Assembly: GCF_001723685.1 (NCBI RefSeq)
Contig: NZ_MCBX01000044.1
Location: forward strand, 1 to 64,000
DNA length: 64,000 bases
From: Candidatus Marithrix sp. Canyon 246
GTDB lineage: Bacteria > Pseudomonadota > Gammaproteobacteria > Beggiatoales > Beggiatoaceae
Direction of reading: 5' to 3'
Below, piece after piece: positions 16,532 to 28,319 of this stretch. Within the stretch, counting starts at the first letter, position 1; every line of letters begins with the position of its first letter. The notes under the pieces are model-generated. The model saw only the letters and a list, made by a program, of their open reading frames with translations. It ran no database searches and had not been told where the DNA came from. A program made the translations under genes and the position numbers.

Positions 16532-16535
16532 TTTA
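16500..16535 (+). repeat. 36-bp direct repeat, copy 1 (L3-derived)
   Basis: TTGAAATTGTGCGTGTTGAT and the 16 bases after it recur exactly at 17240-17275. The sequence encodes the EIVRVDSEKK part of the L3 remnant. The two copies flank the small secreted-protein gene at 16590-17015. Confidence 0.9.
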
Positions 16536-16589
16536 ATTATAAATTATTGATATGTAGTAGATATTTGTTCCTGTCAGAACATAATCATT

Positions 16590-17015
16590 TCATTCAGTAA
16601 CAATAACAAAAGTATTATTAACTACTTCCAGAATTAATGAATATATACTTGTATCATTTTTGTCAGAAATACATTGAATAATAGCTTTTGCTGGAGGGTA
16701 AGGATTATACAATGTTTCACATTCTGTATCTTCAGGAACATTACTATCTTGATAAAGATTAGTAGGTGTAAAAGAATCATCCTCATTTTTTTGTAAATAT
16801 ACAACATAATTAGGAACAGAATAACCTATAACCTCATTAGACTCTGTATCTGTATTAATATTATATACACGCAAACAAGGAATATAAATTATCCCATTCT
16901 CAGTATCATACTCAGCTACACAATCATCCGAAATATAATCCGAACTATAAACAGGATTAATCCACCATAATAATAAGGTAATGATTGTTAATTGTAAGTA
17001 GTTATATGTTTTCAT
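16590..17015 (-). CDS. Small secreted protein, unknown
   Basis: A 141-residue protein with a signal peptide (MKTYNYLQLTIITLLLWWIN then PVYSS) and an acidic mature part containing several Cys residues (DDCVAEYD, IPCLRVY, DTECETL, IIQCISD), which suggests disulfides in the periplasm or outside the cell. No family recognised. A perfect 12-bp palindrome TAGGTATACCTA lies four bases upstream of the start and contains the likely ribosome-binding site (AGGT). The gene sits between two copies of an L3-derived repeat, as though inserted. Confidence 0.6.
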   Translation of the reverse strand: MKTYNYLQLTIITLLLWWINPVYSSDYISDDCVAEYDTENGIIYIPCLRVYNINTDTESNEVIGYSVPNYVVYLQKNEDDSFTPTNLYQDSNVPEDTECETLYNPYPPAKAIIQCISDKNDTSIYSLILEVVNNTFVIVTE

Positions 17016-17239
17016 GATTAGGTATACCTAGTTAATATAAAAAAAATATAAATCCTAAATTTATGTAAAGTGTATGATGAATTTAAGATATATATTAAGT
17101 TTAATAAATAATATTTATATCCTATAATACATGCAAAAATAATTCACAATATAATAAGAATAAAAACAAGTAATTGCGTATAAATCAATACACGTAAATC
17201 TTAGCGTTAATACTTTTTTTATCATTTATTTCTATTATC

Positions 17240-17275
17240 TTGAAATTGTGCGTGTTGATTCTGAGAAAAAATTTA
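17240..17275 (+). repeat. 36-bp direct repeat, copy 2 (L3-derived)
   Basis: An exact duplicate of 16500-16535. Immediately after it the frame closes (ATTTATTTAA). Only the L3 C-terminal segment is present here, with no further L3 sequence on either side. Confidence 0.9.
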
Positions 17276-17322
17276 TTTAAACAATTGACTATGGATTCCT
17301 AGTGTCAACTCACAATAATTTC

Positions 17323-17346
17323 GTTTATTTCTTAATTCGTTGTACT
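17323..17346. repeat. Decayed arm of the palindromic element
   Basis: GTTTAT and ATTCGTTGTACT, the two ends of the element arm, are present with a changed, one-base-shorter middle. Together with 16283-16308 it brackets the L3 remnant and the secreted-protein gene. Confidence 0.4.
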
Positions 17347-17491
17347 ACCTTTTTATTATCAACATACTAATAAAACTAAGAATAGCCTACAGATCTGTAA
17401 TGTTACGCATTCAAACACCGACTTAAACATCAAGTGGCATAATTTGGTAAAATATGTAAAAAAACGCATTTTTTAGTTAAGAGGTATTTGT

Positions 17492-17920
17492 ATGAATATG
17501 ACAAATATTAATCAAAAATATTTTTATAGTTGGACGCAACAACAGATTAGTTTGCTTCGTTCCAGAAGATTTAATGAAATAGATTTGGAGACTTTGATAG
17601 AGGAAGTGGAAAGTATGGGTAATTCAGAATTACGAGAATTAGAATCTCGATTAACAGTATTACTAATGCATTTGCTAAAATGGCAATATCAAGCTAATCT
17701 TCAAACTCGTAGTTGGATTCTAACCATTAAGAAACAGCGGCGCAGAATCGTAAAAAGATTACAACAAAGCCCGAGCTTAAAAAGCAAATTAAATGCAGTT
17801 ATAGCAGATGCTTATGATCTTGCAAGAGGAGATGCCGCTGATAAAACTGGCTTAGCAGAATCAAGCTTTCCCATACAATGCCCGTGGACATATACAGAAA
17901 TTGTGGATATGGAATTTTGA
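17492..17920 (+). CDS. DUF29 family protein, copy 1
   Basis: This 142-residue protein has the DUF29 layout: YFYSWTQQQISLLRSRRFNE, the helix DLETLIEEVESMGNSE, RLTVLLMHLLKWQYQ and RSWILTIKKQRRRI. The family is common and multicopy in cyanobacteria and some Proteobacteria, with no established function. AAGAGGT gives a good ribosome-binding site. It ends eight bases before tgt and is probably co-transcribed with it. A second member at 62711-63130 overlaps nadC. Confidence 0.85.
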   Translation: MNMTNINQKYFYSWTQQQISLLRSRRFNEIDLETLIEEVESMGNSELRELESRLTVLLMHLLKWQYQANLQTRSWILTIKKQRRRIVKRLQQSPSLKSKLNAVIADAYDLARGDAADKTGLAESSFPIQCPWTYTEIVDMEF

Positions 17921-17925
17921 CCTAA

Positions 17926-20013
<2,088 letters not shown>

Positions 20014-20075
20014 GAATTATTACCAGATTAATGTAAAAATATAACAATCCTAACTTTATGTTTTAACTCCTTTTT

Positions 20076-20102
20076 AGTGAGTATATATAATATATAATCA
20101 CT
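20076..20102 (+). terminator. Hairpin with T-run between wecA and the upstream glycosyltransferase
   Basis: AGTGAGTATATA pairs with TATATAATCACT (one mismatch) around TAA, and GCGTTTTTT follows on the plus strand. This resembles a plus-strand terminator that would stop transcription running antisense through wecA from tgt. On the minus strand it lacks a T-run, so it need not separate wecA from its operon. Confidence 0.35.
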
Positions 20103-20148
20103 TGCGTTTTTTAAAGTATATTAAGCAGAAACTATTCCAATACTATTA

Positions 20149-21261
20149 CTACAACAATTCTTTATACACTTCAAAAGTATTTTTCAAAACAATATTTTGA
20201 GCAAACTCCTTAACAACCTTTTCTCTACCAGCAGCCCCCATCCGTACTCGTTCTGAAAAATTCTCTTTCATATATTGAATCGCTTTAGCAAGAGCAATAT
20301 AATCTTTACAAGGAACTAACAAACCATTTACACCATCTACAACAATTTCACGACAACCCGGAACATCAGTAGTAACAATTGGCAAACCACAAGCAGCCGC
20401 TTCTAACAAAATACGAGGTACTCCTTCTCTATAACTGGGCAAAACTACTAAATCAATTTGAGTTAATATGGTTTCTATATTTTCTATATGACCAATAAAG
20501 TTAATAACTCCTTCAGTTTGCCATGCTATAACCTGTTGTTGGGATACTGAAGCAGGATTACCATCATCAGGTGATCCTGCTAGCCAAAATTCTATAGCAT
20601 CATGATTACATAGTCTTGCAGCTTCAATATACTCTCCAACTCCTTTTTCCCATAATAAACGAGTAGCTAAAAGAACTTTAAATTTACCATTATGAGTTAC
20701 AGTAAGCTGTTTAAATTTTTCAGTATCTACACCAGATCCACGAATTAAACGTGTTGTTTCAGGCTTAGATAAACCATTTTGAGTAAAAATTTGATAATCA
20801 TCATGATTTTGTAAGATTAAACGACTTTTAGAACCATGTAATATGATACGAAGCAGCATACTAACAAATGGACGTAATAAATTAGCTAATGAATTATTAC
20901 TTGTAAATATATGACCCAAGCCAGTGATTGCATTGATCTGTCGCTGAATACCTGCTAAACGCGCCGCTATTGAACCATAAATAACACATTTAAGAGTAAA
21001 ATTATGAACTAAATCTGGAGATTCCTTAGCATATAATTTTGTAAGATGAATTAATAATTTAAACTCTGTCCAAAAATTTAAACTACGACGTTCCATATTG
21101 ACTGGAACCCAACGAAAACCTTTAGCTTTTAAACGGCTACTATAAGAACCAGCAGGTGAAACTAATACAATATCTAAACCTTGATCTTTCAAATAGTTTG
21201 CTAAAGGTAATCGAAAGTTATACAGATACCAATCTGTATTGGCAAACAACAAAACTTTCAT
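20149..21261 (-). CDS. GT4 glycosyltransferase
   Basis: A 370-residue GT-B fold transferase. It opens MKVLLFANTDWYLYNFRLPL, an N-terminus typical of the PglA/WbnH-like group, and has the GT4 donor-site motif SYREGVPRILLEAAACGLPI with the E-x7-E pair, then TDVPGCREIVVDGVNGLLV. It should add a sugar from a nucleotide donor to the growing lipid-linked oligosaccharide on the cytoplasmic face. It overlaps the end of asnB by four bases. Substrate cannot be told from sequence. Confidence 0.85.
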   Translation of the reverse strand: MKVLLFANTDWYLYNFRLPLANYLKDQGLDIVLVSPAGSYSSRLKAKGFRWVPVNMERRSLNFWTEFKLLIHLTKLYAKESPDLVHNFTLKCVIYGSIAARLAGIQRQINAITGLGHIFTSNNSLANLLRPFVSMLLRIILHGSKSRLILQNHDDYQIFTQNGLSKPETTRLIRGSGVDTEKFKQLTVTHNGKFKVLLATRLLWEKGVGEYIEAARLCNHDAIEFWLAGSPDDGNPASVSQQQVIAWQTEGVINFIGHIENIETILTQIDLVVLPSYREGVPRILLEAAACGLPIVTTDVPGCREIVVDGVNGLLVPCKDYIALAKAIQYMKENFSERVRMGAAGREKVVKEFAQNIVLKNTFEVYKELL

Positions 21262-23144
21262 CTTGTTCTCCCGCTATACCAAGCTTGAAACATCAAAATG
21301 CCCCATAATTGATTATGCCAATTCCTTTTACCAGAAACATGCTCAATCCACTTTTTTTGAATAACTGATTCATTAAAAAAGCCTTCAGCTTTTAAACGTT
21401 CAGGATTCAATAATTCTTCAGCCCAATCACGTAATGAATCTCGAAGCCATTTATCAATTGGAACGCTAAAACCCATTTTAGGACGTTCAATTAATTGTTT
21501 GGGTACATATTTATATAATATTTGCCGCAATAAATATTTACCTTGACCATCTTTCAACTTAAAAGATAAAGGTAATTGCCATGCAAATTCTACCACTCGG
21601 TGATCTAGTAACGGTACTCTAGCTTCTAAACCTGTAGCCATAGTAGCTCTATCTACTTTAACTAGTACTTCATCCGGTAAATAAGTCATTAAATCAAGAA
21701 ACATCATGCGCTCCGTAAAATTAGGAATTTGATCAGCAATCAAATTATTATTCAAATTCTCTTCCTTAACACCTAATACCACAGACTCAACATCATCCCA
21801 ATGAGAAACTAAATTACGATATACATCATTATCCGTCTTAGATCCTAGTACATTAGCAATTTTATATACCTTATCAGTTGGTAAAGCATGTTTAAATGCA
21901 AACAACTTAAAAAACCTATCCCAAGCATGTGGAGGTAAAGACTTAATCATAGCAGCTATTACTTGTCGCAAATAACGCGGGGTTCTATGACTTTTCTTCC
22001 AAATTTTATTAGCCCATATATAGCGATTATAACCAGCAAATAACTCATCCCCCCCATCTCCAGATAAAGCAACAGTAACATCTTGTTTTGCCAGTTGCGA
22101 TACTAAATACATTGGAATTTGGGAAGAAGCCGCGAACGGTTCATCATATATAGTTGATAATTTGGGAATTACTTGCATCGCCTCATTAGCAGTTACATAA
22201 TATTCAGTATGTTCTGTCTGTAAATGTCGCGCCACTTCTTTAGCATCTTTAGCCTCATTATATCCTTCCTCATTAAAACCGATAGAAAAAGTACGCACAG
22301 GATTAGAACTCATACTCTGCATCAAAGCAACTACTGTAGAAGAATCTATACCACCTGAAAGAAATGCTCCTAAAGGAACATCTGATATCATACGTAAACG
22401 AATAGAATCTTTTAACAAAAATTCCAATTGTTCCATTGCTTCTTCTGAACTACCATTAAAAGCTATAACATTTTGTGCTGACCAATAAGCTTTAGGTTGA
22501 GGATTTATATCATCAGCTCTGATACTGATCAAATGTCCTTGAGGCAATTTATAAATATTGTCATAAATAGAATATGGTGCTGGAACATAGTTATGTGTTA
22601 AATACAGTGCTAGTGCATTGCGATTAATAGATTCTTTAAACTTTGGCCAAGCAGCTAATGCTTTTAATTCAGAACCAAATAAAAAAGTTTTTCCAGACCA
22701 ACCATAATAAAGAGGCTTTATACCAAGTCGATCCCTCACTAAATGCATAGTTTGTGTATGTTTATCCCACAATGCAAAGGCAAACATACCAATAAATTTT
22801 TGTAAAGCGGCTTCAAGTCCCCACGTCTCAATAGCCGCTAAAATAACTTCAGTATCTGAATGCCCACGCCATGCAATACCTGCTAATTGAGAACGGATAT
22901 CTTTAAAATTATAAACTTCACCGTTATAAACAATTACATAACGCCCGGAAGGAGACAACATAGGCTGTCTTCCATCAGGAGACAAATCAAGAATAGATAA
23001 ACGTCGATGAGCTAACCCCACTCCAGCCTCCAACCAAATGTCTTGATCATCCGGTCCTCTATGCGCTAAAGTTTGGATCATATTCATTAAGTTATCTTTT
23101 AAATTACCAGCTTCAACGCTAATAAAACCAGCAAATCCACACAT
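21258..23144 (-). CDS. asnB: Glutamine-dependent asparagine synthase (AsnB-like)
   Basis: A complete class II glutamine amidotransferase fused to an asparagine-synthase domain, 628 residues. The chosen start gives MCGFAGF with the catalytic Cys2 directly after Met and an AAGGTGA ribosome-binding site; a TTG 15 bases upstream does not. AHRGPDDQ, VIVYNGEVYNF, the PP-loop FLSGGIDSSTV and ALSGDGGDELFAGYNRY are present. In surface-polysaccharide loci such enzymes often amidate sugar acids, and ManNAcA made by WecB/WecC is a possible target here. Plain asparagine synthesis is also possible. Confidence 0.88.
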   Translation of the reverse strand: MCGFAGFISVEAGNLKDNLMNMIQTLAHRGPDDQDIWLEAGVGLAHRRLSILDLSPDGRQPMLSPSGRYVIVYNGEVYNFKDIRSQLAGIAWRGHSDTEVILAAIETWGLEAALQKFIGMFAFALWDKHTQTMHLVRDRLGIKPLYYGWSGKTFLFGSELKALAAWPKFKESINRNALALYLTHNYVPAPYSIYDNIYKLPQGHLISIRADDINPQPKAYWSAQNVIAFNGSSEEAMEQLEFLLKDSIRLRMISDVPLGAFLSGGIDSSTVVALMQSMSSNPVRTFSIGFNEEGYNEAKDAKEVARHLQTEHTEYYVTANEAMQVIPKLSTIYDEPFAASSQIPMYLVSQLAKQDVTVALSGDGGDELFAGYNRYIWANKIWKKSHRTPRYLRQVIAAMIKSLPPHAWDRFFKLFAFKHALPTDKVYKIANVLGSKTDNDVYRNLVSHWDDVESVVLGVKEENLNNNLIADQIPNFTERMMFLDLMTYLPDEVLVKVDRATMATGLEARVPLLDHRVVEFAWQLPLSFKLKDGQGKYLLRQILYKYVPKQLIERPKMGFSVPIDKWLRDSLRDWAEELLNPERLKAEGFFNESVIQKKWIEHVSGKRNWHNQLWGILMFQAWYSGRTR

Positions 23145-23180
23145 AAAAATCACCTTCAAAGTTCATATATTTTTTTATTT

Positions 23181-24401
23181 TTAAGTTTTAAATTTTAAAA
23201 TTACTTTTTTATGCTTTAATAATTTTGAATCCTGAAATTTCTTTTTTATTTCATAACTAGATTTAAAATAAAGATAAAGTAATAATGATAATAATATTGG
23301 TAACATTGATAACCTATAACGTACCGCAGTACCTAAATTTCCAGACGATACAAAAGCATATATTGCAGCCCATATTATTATTAATGCTATAGCCCACAAA
23401 ATTAGTGGTTCTTGCAAATCCTTTATTGAAATTTGTTTAATAGCTATTACCAACAACCACAATACAAATAAATTTTCAAATCCAGCTATCAAACCAAAAG
23501 GATTTAAAATTTCTCCCGGTAATGGTCGGAATAAGGCTGTAAACATGCCTATAGGCATAAATGCCAATAACTGAGCTGGCGAATTAAAAGTATTAACAGC
23601 TTGTGCAGAACCCCCAGCAGAAAAATTTTTAGATATTTGATTTGTTTGAGCAAGAATATCTTGAGTATTTGCTATTGAAAATCGTTCAGCAAATAAAGTC
23701 AATGTAACTACAAAGCTTCCTACTATAAGCGTGATAAATATTAAATTTTTAGTTATACCATTGTTTTTATTAATGACAAATACTATTAAAGGTGCTAATA
23801 ATATAGGTCCATACCAAAGTCGCATAAATGCACTAAACCATAGTCCGAATGCGCCCCACAATAAATACTGGATTGTTCCAAATTTTCGCCAACCCACTAC
23901 ACCATATGTGTAGAATGATACACCTAACAGAATTAGAGGATCTTTTCCAAGAATTGATGACCAGAACAATATAGTTGGATACAAAGCTAGGGCATAAAAA
24001 ACACGAATATCATCGCGTTGTAGAAACAGGACCGCTGCCCGATAGAATATATATACTGCAATCATTCCTACCATAGCAAAAGTAACTTTCATAGCATGAT
24101 AGGAATCAGGTAAAATCATGTTATATACGCTTAGAAAATTAAAAATATTAGTTGTTCCTTCACCAAACTCAAAATTTTCCCAAGCAAAACCGCCCATCGC
24201 CGATTCCTGATAATATCTTACTGCATCTAGTTGCCCTTCATAACGACTCTCATAAGCTAACATAACACCAAGAGTAGTAAAAATTTTTACTCCCCAAACA
24301 TTTAATAATGCACGCTTATCTACAAAGGAAATAGGCCATAAAAGAATACTGGCACCTAAAACTAATGCCCAAAATAATCCAACTAAATAGTCATCCATCA
24401 T
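23181..24401 (-). CDS. Polytopic membrane protein, candidate polysaccharide polymerase
   Basis: A 406-residue protein with about ten hydrophobic segments. The motif LYPTILFWSSILGKDPLILLG, followed by a large loop and then GTAVRYRLSMLPILL near the end, is the layout I associate with EpsG/Wzy-like proteins in polysaccharide loci. Such proteins join repeat units on the outer face of the inner membrane. Family is inferred from topology and position only. It overlaps the upstream GT4 gene by 11 bases and ends in a Lys-rich cytoplasmic tail. Confidence 0.5.
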   Translation of the reverse strand: MMDDYLVGLFWALVLGASILLWPISFVDKRALLNVWGVKIFTTLGVMLAYESRYEGQLDAVRYYQESAMGGFAWENFEFGEGTTNIFNFLSVYNMILPDSYHAMKVTFAMVGMIAVYIFYRAAVLFLQRDDIRVFYALALYPTILFWSSILGKDPLILLGVSFYTYGVVGWRKFGTIQYLLWGAFGLWFSAFMRLWYGPILLAPLIVFVINKNNGITKNLIFITLIVGSFVVTLTLFAERFSIANTQDILAQTNQISKNFSAGGSAQAVNTFNSPAQLLAFMPIGMFTALFRPLPGEILNPFGLIAGFENLFVLWLLVIAIKQISIKDLQEPLILWAIALIIIWAAIYAFVSSGNLGTAVRYRLSMLPILLSLLLYLYFKSSYEIKKKFQDSKLLKHKKVILKFKT

Positions 24402-25437
24402 AAAATAACTCTACAATACGCGGTGCAGTTACCTGCAAACAATAATGATCCTCTACTTTTTTTCTACCGCATTTTCCCATGCTAGTACGTAAACTTTTAT
24501 TATTGTATAATTTTTTTAAAGAACTTACCCAATCCTCTATGCTTGAAGCCAAAAAACCATTTTTACCATGTTCAACAATTTCAGCGTTGACACCAACTGG
24601 CGAAGCCACAACTGGTAAACCACAAGCCATATATTGAATTAATTTAAAACCACATTTGCCACGCGCCCAAGCTGTATCTGGTAGCGGCATAATACCAACA
24701 TCAGCGGATTGAATATCTTTAATTTCACTCACTTCAGACCAAGAGCGGACTTCGATCCAAGATTCATTAAATTCTCTTTTACCAGCACCAATCAATAACA
24801 ATTTACTATTACAGATTTTAGCTAATGCAGGCAAAATAGCTTCTACATGTTGATATGTACTAGGTGAACCAATCCATACAATCTTAAAAACATCATTTTT
24901 TTTGCTTTCTCTTAATGAATATTTAGTAATATCAATTACTGTTGGAATTATTTCCACCTGCTTAGCACCAGCTTGCTGTGCATATTTCGCAATATAATTA
25001 TTACCGGCAATCACTAGTCGTGCATTACGCATTACAACAGCAATCTTTTTCCTTAATATAGTTCGTACTATCAGATTTGTATGACAATCATATTGATGAA
25101 ATATAGCATCATCATAGTCAACTATGTAAGGTACTCTCATTAAGTTTAAAAATTGTTCTAAAAACGCAGGTGCAAAGGGAATTACTTCCTTTTCTAAGAC
25201 TACAAAATCAAATTTATTTGTAGTTACTAATACAGATAATCTACGTATTATATAAATAAATAAATTAATAAAATTATTTTGCTTACAGCTATATAAATTG
25301 TTTAAATATTTGTTATCAAATAGCGGCGATACTATACATTCAAATCCTGCTGCTTTTAAATAGGGGATATACTGTAAAAAGCGGTAACGACTACTTGCTC
25401 CTTTGCTATCATATCTGGTTAAAAAAAGTATTTTCAT
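24391..25437 (-). CDS. GT4-like glycosyltransferase
   Basis: A 348-residue GT-B protein. The N-terminus (MKILFLTRYDSKGASSRYRF) and the C-terminal GKCGFKLIQYMACGLPVVAS with SPVGVNAEIVEHGKNGFLAS indicate the GT1/GT4 donor domain, although the first Glu of the usual E-x7-E motif is replaced (GKCGFKLIQ). IVWIGSPSTYQHVE is the usual linker strand. Sugar donor unknown. It overlaps the membrane-protein gene downstream, so both are in one transcript. Confidence 0.78.
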   Translation of the reverse strand: MKILFLTRYDSKGASSRYRFLQYIPYLKAAGFECIVSPLFDNKYLNNLYSCKQNNFINLFIYIIRRLSVLVTTNKFDFVVLEKEVIPFAPAFLEQFLNLMRVPYIVDYDDAIFHQYDCHTNLIVRTILRKKIAVVMRNARLVIAGNNYIAKYAQQAGAKQVEIIPTVIDITKYSLRESKKNDVFKIVWIGSPSTYQHVEAILPALAKICNSKLLLIGAGKREFNESWIEVRSWSEVSEIKDIQSADVGIMPLPDTAWARGKCGFKLIQYMACGLPVVASPVGVNAEIVEHGKNGFLASSIEDWVSSLKKLYNNKSLRTSMGKCGRKKVEDHYCLQVTAPRIVELFYDG

Positions 25438-25522
25438 TTCATTATTATTTGATCATTAGTTTGATAAGTTCAAACAGAACACCTGAATATATATAGTTAA
25501 AGCAATTTAAGTACCGTTTTTT

Positions 25523-26698
25523 CTAGTGATCAACAGATACACGATAATCTTGCTGTTCAATTCTTATTTTAGCTAGTTGTTGCTCAATATTTTTAGATTC
25601 AAGCAATTTTCCAAAATCATTTGCTGTGGTATGTTCGCCAAATATGCGATATAAGACCAAATCTCCGAGTATTTTGTTATAATGGGAAGCTTCCCAATAC
25701 CATTTCATTTCTGTATTTGTATCTCCTAAAAGCGGAACTTTTTCAGTGGTAAAGCTGTTATAACCACTAAAATCCCAAAGTGGAAATGGTGTTTTACCAT
25801 ATTTATTCGCTTGTTCTGCATTGATTCGTACCATTTCTCGTTTCCATTGTTCAAACTGTGGCCATAAACCTACAGAATATAATGCTTCCCATAGACGAGC
25901 GTGAGATGGTGAAATAAGTAGGCGTAAATCAACATCATCACGATAGGCTATCTCAAGAAAACGGCAAAAATATTTAAGAGTGGATTCTCCTGTTTTTGGA
26001 TGAACAAAACTATATTGTTTTCGTGGTTTATTAAGCCATGTGTTGTTCATATGCTCTTCCTCAGTTAAAAGAAAGAATTGTGTGTGTCCGCCTTGTTTAC
26101 GGACAGTTCTAATATAATTAGTCCAATGTAGTTGCCCATTAGACAAATAGGAAAATTTTACTTCTGTTTGTTTAAGCAGTGTTTTTATGCTTGACCAAAT
26201 CGTGTCAATGGAAATAAGAGTAAATAATTTATTCGCGCTATAAAACTTAGGATTCATAGCTAAATTAGATTCATCAAAATCAGCATGATTTGATGCAAAT
26301 ATATTAAACATAAAAAAATCAACACCTAATATAACTTGTTTTTGAGGCTTAATTGTATGAGCATGTTGAAAATACCTTAATACCTCATACATATTGGCAC
26401 CACTTAGACCAAGATTATAAACAGATTGAGTATTCCATTCAGAATGATTAGGATCTAAACCAAATTCGCTGCGAGAACTCCCTAAAATAATACCATCTGG
26501 TTTATGTTTATAAACAGCCCATGCTTTTGCAAGACGCAAATGAGTAAAAAATTCTGGTTTGAGCTGATTTATTTTTTCAATTTCTGGACTGTTAAATATC
26601 CCATAAGGATTCATAATCCAATTGAAGCTCGCGCTACTTATAACAAAAATTACTATTAAAATTAGCAATTCTTTTATGTAATTTTTTGAGTTTTTCAT
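25523..26698 (-). CDS. Membrane-anchored SGNH-like partner of MBOAT, copy 1
   Basis: A 391-residue protein with one N-terminal membrane anchor and an extracytoplasmic domain. GIILGSSRSEFGLD resembles block I of SGNH-type esterases/acetyltransferases, with Ser in GSSR, and VDLRLLISPSHARLWEAL and KWYWEASHY are shared with its paralogue. It starts at the ATG at 26698, 13 bases after the MBOAT stop; the longer GTG frame at 26737 would overlap MBOAT. By analogy with AlgI-AlgJ/AlgX and DltB-DltD, it would pass acyl groups from MBOAT to the glycan. The paralogue at 39071-40264 is likewise next to an MBOAT gene. Confidence 0.6.
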   Translation of the reverse strand: MKNSKNYIKELLILIVIFVISSASFNWIMNPYGIFNSPEIEKINQLKPEFFTHLRLAKAWAVYKHKPDGIILGSSRSEFGLDPNHSEWNTQSVYNLGLSGANMYEVLRYFQHAHTIKPQKQVILGVDFFMFNIFASNHADFDESNLAMNPKFYSANKLFTLISIDTIWSSIKTLLKQTEVKFSYLSNGQLHWTNYIRTVRKQGGHTQFFLLTEEEHMNNTWLNKPRKQYSFVHPKTGESTLKYFCRFLEIAYRDDVDLRLLISPSHARLWEALYSVGLWPQFEQWKREMVRINAEQANKYGKTPFPLWDFSGYNSFTTEKVPLLGDTNTEMKWYWEASHYNKILGDLVLYRIFGEHTTANDFGKLLESKNIEQQLAKIRIEQQDYRVSVDH

Positions 26699-26711
26699 TA
26701 CTGCCACTATC

Positions 26712-28274
26712 CTAAAAATTAAAATACAAAAATTCACTGATACGAGTTAAATTAAGTATCGCAACTGTCGCAACAATAGCAATACTAAGCGTCCAAATTA
26801 GTGAAGGCTGCCATTGTAAGTATTTCCATCCTTTTATCTCTCCACTATAAATAGCTGGTTCATAACGCGATAACAATTGTTGGGTATTTGGCATAAACCA
26901 AGCAATAAACCAAACTAATAGGATACTCATAATCCAGAATTTATTAAAATTCATAGCCATTGGCGCAAAAACAATACCTAGTTCTTGTAAATAAACTCCT
27001 AATGAGCCTAATTGAGATAGCCATTCAGCATTCAAATAAAAGCCATTGACACCACTCATTCCTTGCAATATATTGATGGCACCGGTAAAACTTTCTGCTC
27101 TAAAAAATACCCAAGCTACTACAATAGCCATAAATGTAATCAATAGAGACAAGCTCCGCCCCCACCAACTAGAACGATTCATATCATGTCCCAAAGCGCG
27201 ACGTAATGCCCGCCAAACATGATTAATTATTAAATAAAAACCATGCAAAGCTCCCCACATAACAAAAGTCCAACCAGCACCATGCCATAATCCTCCAAGT
27301 AACATCGTTATCATCAAATTAATATAACGCCGAAACTTGCCTTTGCGATTGCCGCCCAAAGGAATATACAAATAATCTCTAAGAAAACGAGAAAGAGTTA
27401 TATGCCAATGTCGCCAAAATTCAATGATATTTACTGATTTATAAGGAGAATGAAAGTTAAGTGGTAAACGAACGCCAAACATTCTAGCAATCCCAATCGC
27501 CATATCAGAATAGCCAGAAAAATCAAAATACAATTGGAAGGTATAAGCTAAAGCACCAGCCCATGCTTCAAAAAAAGTTAGCATAACACCCTGTTCAGCG
27601 GCTGCAAAAACTGGTGTAGCATAAACTGCTACACCATCTGCCAAAACTACTTTTTTAAATAAACCCAGAAAAAATATCGTTAAACCAACAGCCAAATGTT
27701 GATGATTTAATTTAAAAATTGTATTTTTAGCAAACTGTGGCAACATTTCACGATGATGAACAATTGGTCCAGCTATTAGTTGCGGAAAGAAGGTAACAAA
27801 TAGACAATAATGAAGGAAATTATATTCGCTAGTTTCGCCTTTATAGGCATCAACTAGGTAGGCAATTTGTTGAAAGGTAAAAAAAGAAAGGGCTAATGGC
27901 AGAATAATCGTGTGTAGATGAAAATTACTGCCGCTTAAATTATTAAGATTGTCAACGAAAAAGTTAGCATATTTGAAATAAGCTAGCAGCAAAAGGTTGA
28001 CTAAGATACCCAAAAATAGGATGATTTTGGTTAAATTACTAGCGGTAGATTGCGCTTGTAAATTACTCAAAGCAACACCTACCGCATAATTAAATAAAAT
28101 AGACCCTAAGATCAAACTCAGATAAGCAGGATTCCACCAACCATAGAAAAATAATGATGCAGCTACCAACCAAGCAATAGCTATACGATGATATCCTTTA
28201 TTACCTATACTAAAAAATACCAGAAGTGTTACAGGTAGAAAAATAAAAATAAAGGCGTAAGAATTAAATAACAT
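26712..28274 (-). CDS. MBOAT O-acyltransferase (AlgI-like), intact copy
   Basis: A 520-residue membrane-bound O-acyltransferase with about 11-12 hydrophobic segments. Key motifs are FTFQQIAYLVDAYKGET, PQLIAGPIVHHREMLPQ, FDFSGYSDMAIGIARMFG, FWRHWHITLSRFLRDYLYIP and GGLWHGAGWTFVMWGALHG, where the His of LWHGAG is the catalytic residue of the family. Members export acetyl groups to extracytoplasmic polysaccharides. It forms a two-gene cassette with the SGNH-like gene downstream. A closely similar but broken copy lies in inverted orientation at 37570-39069. Confidence 0.93.
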   Translation of the reverse strand: MLFNSYAFIFIFLPVTLLVFFSIGNKGYHRIAIAWLVAASLFFYGWWNPAYLSLILGSILFNYAVGVALSNLQAQSTASNLTKIILFLGILVNLLLLAYFKYANFFVDNLNNLSGSNFHLHTIILPLALSFFTFQQIAYLVDAYKGETSEYNFLHYCLFVTFFPQLIAGPIVHHREMLPQFAKNTIFKLNHQHLAVGLTIFFLGLFKKVVLADGVAVYATPVFAAAEQGVMLTFFEAWAGALAYTFQLYFDFSGYSDMAIGIARMFGVRLPLNFHSPYKSVNIIEFWRHWHITLSRFLRDYLYIPLGGNRKGKFRRYINLMITMLLGGLWHGAGWTFVMWGALHGFYLIINHVWRALRRALGHDMNRSSWWGRSLSLLITFMAIVVAWVFFRAESFTGAINILQGMSGVNGFYLNAEWLSQLGSLGVYLQELGIVFAPMAMNFNKFWIMSILLVWFIAWFMPNTQQLLSRYEPAIYSGEIKGWKYLQWQPSLIWTLSIAIVATVAILNLTRISEFLYFNF

Positions 28275-28319
28275 TCATGGACCTCAAACAGAATTAAATG
28301 AATCATTTAATAGCAATTC

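Larger units (their letters stand above)
17016..17491. other. Intergenic stretch with repeat remnants
   Basis: No gene is visible. It holds the TAGGTATACCTA palindrome (17019-17030), the second L3-derived repeat (17240-17275), and a decayed arm of the palindromic element (17323-17346: GTTTAT, then ATTCGTTGTACT). The last ~100 bases should contain the promoter for the DUF29 gene. Confidence 0.6.

Noticed and set aside
16301-16600. 99-codon open frame as an intact gene
   Set aside because: It is made of three L3 fragments joined with large internal losses and has no ribosome-binding site; it is listed as a remnant.
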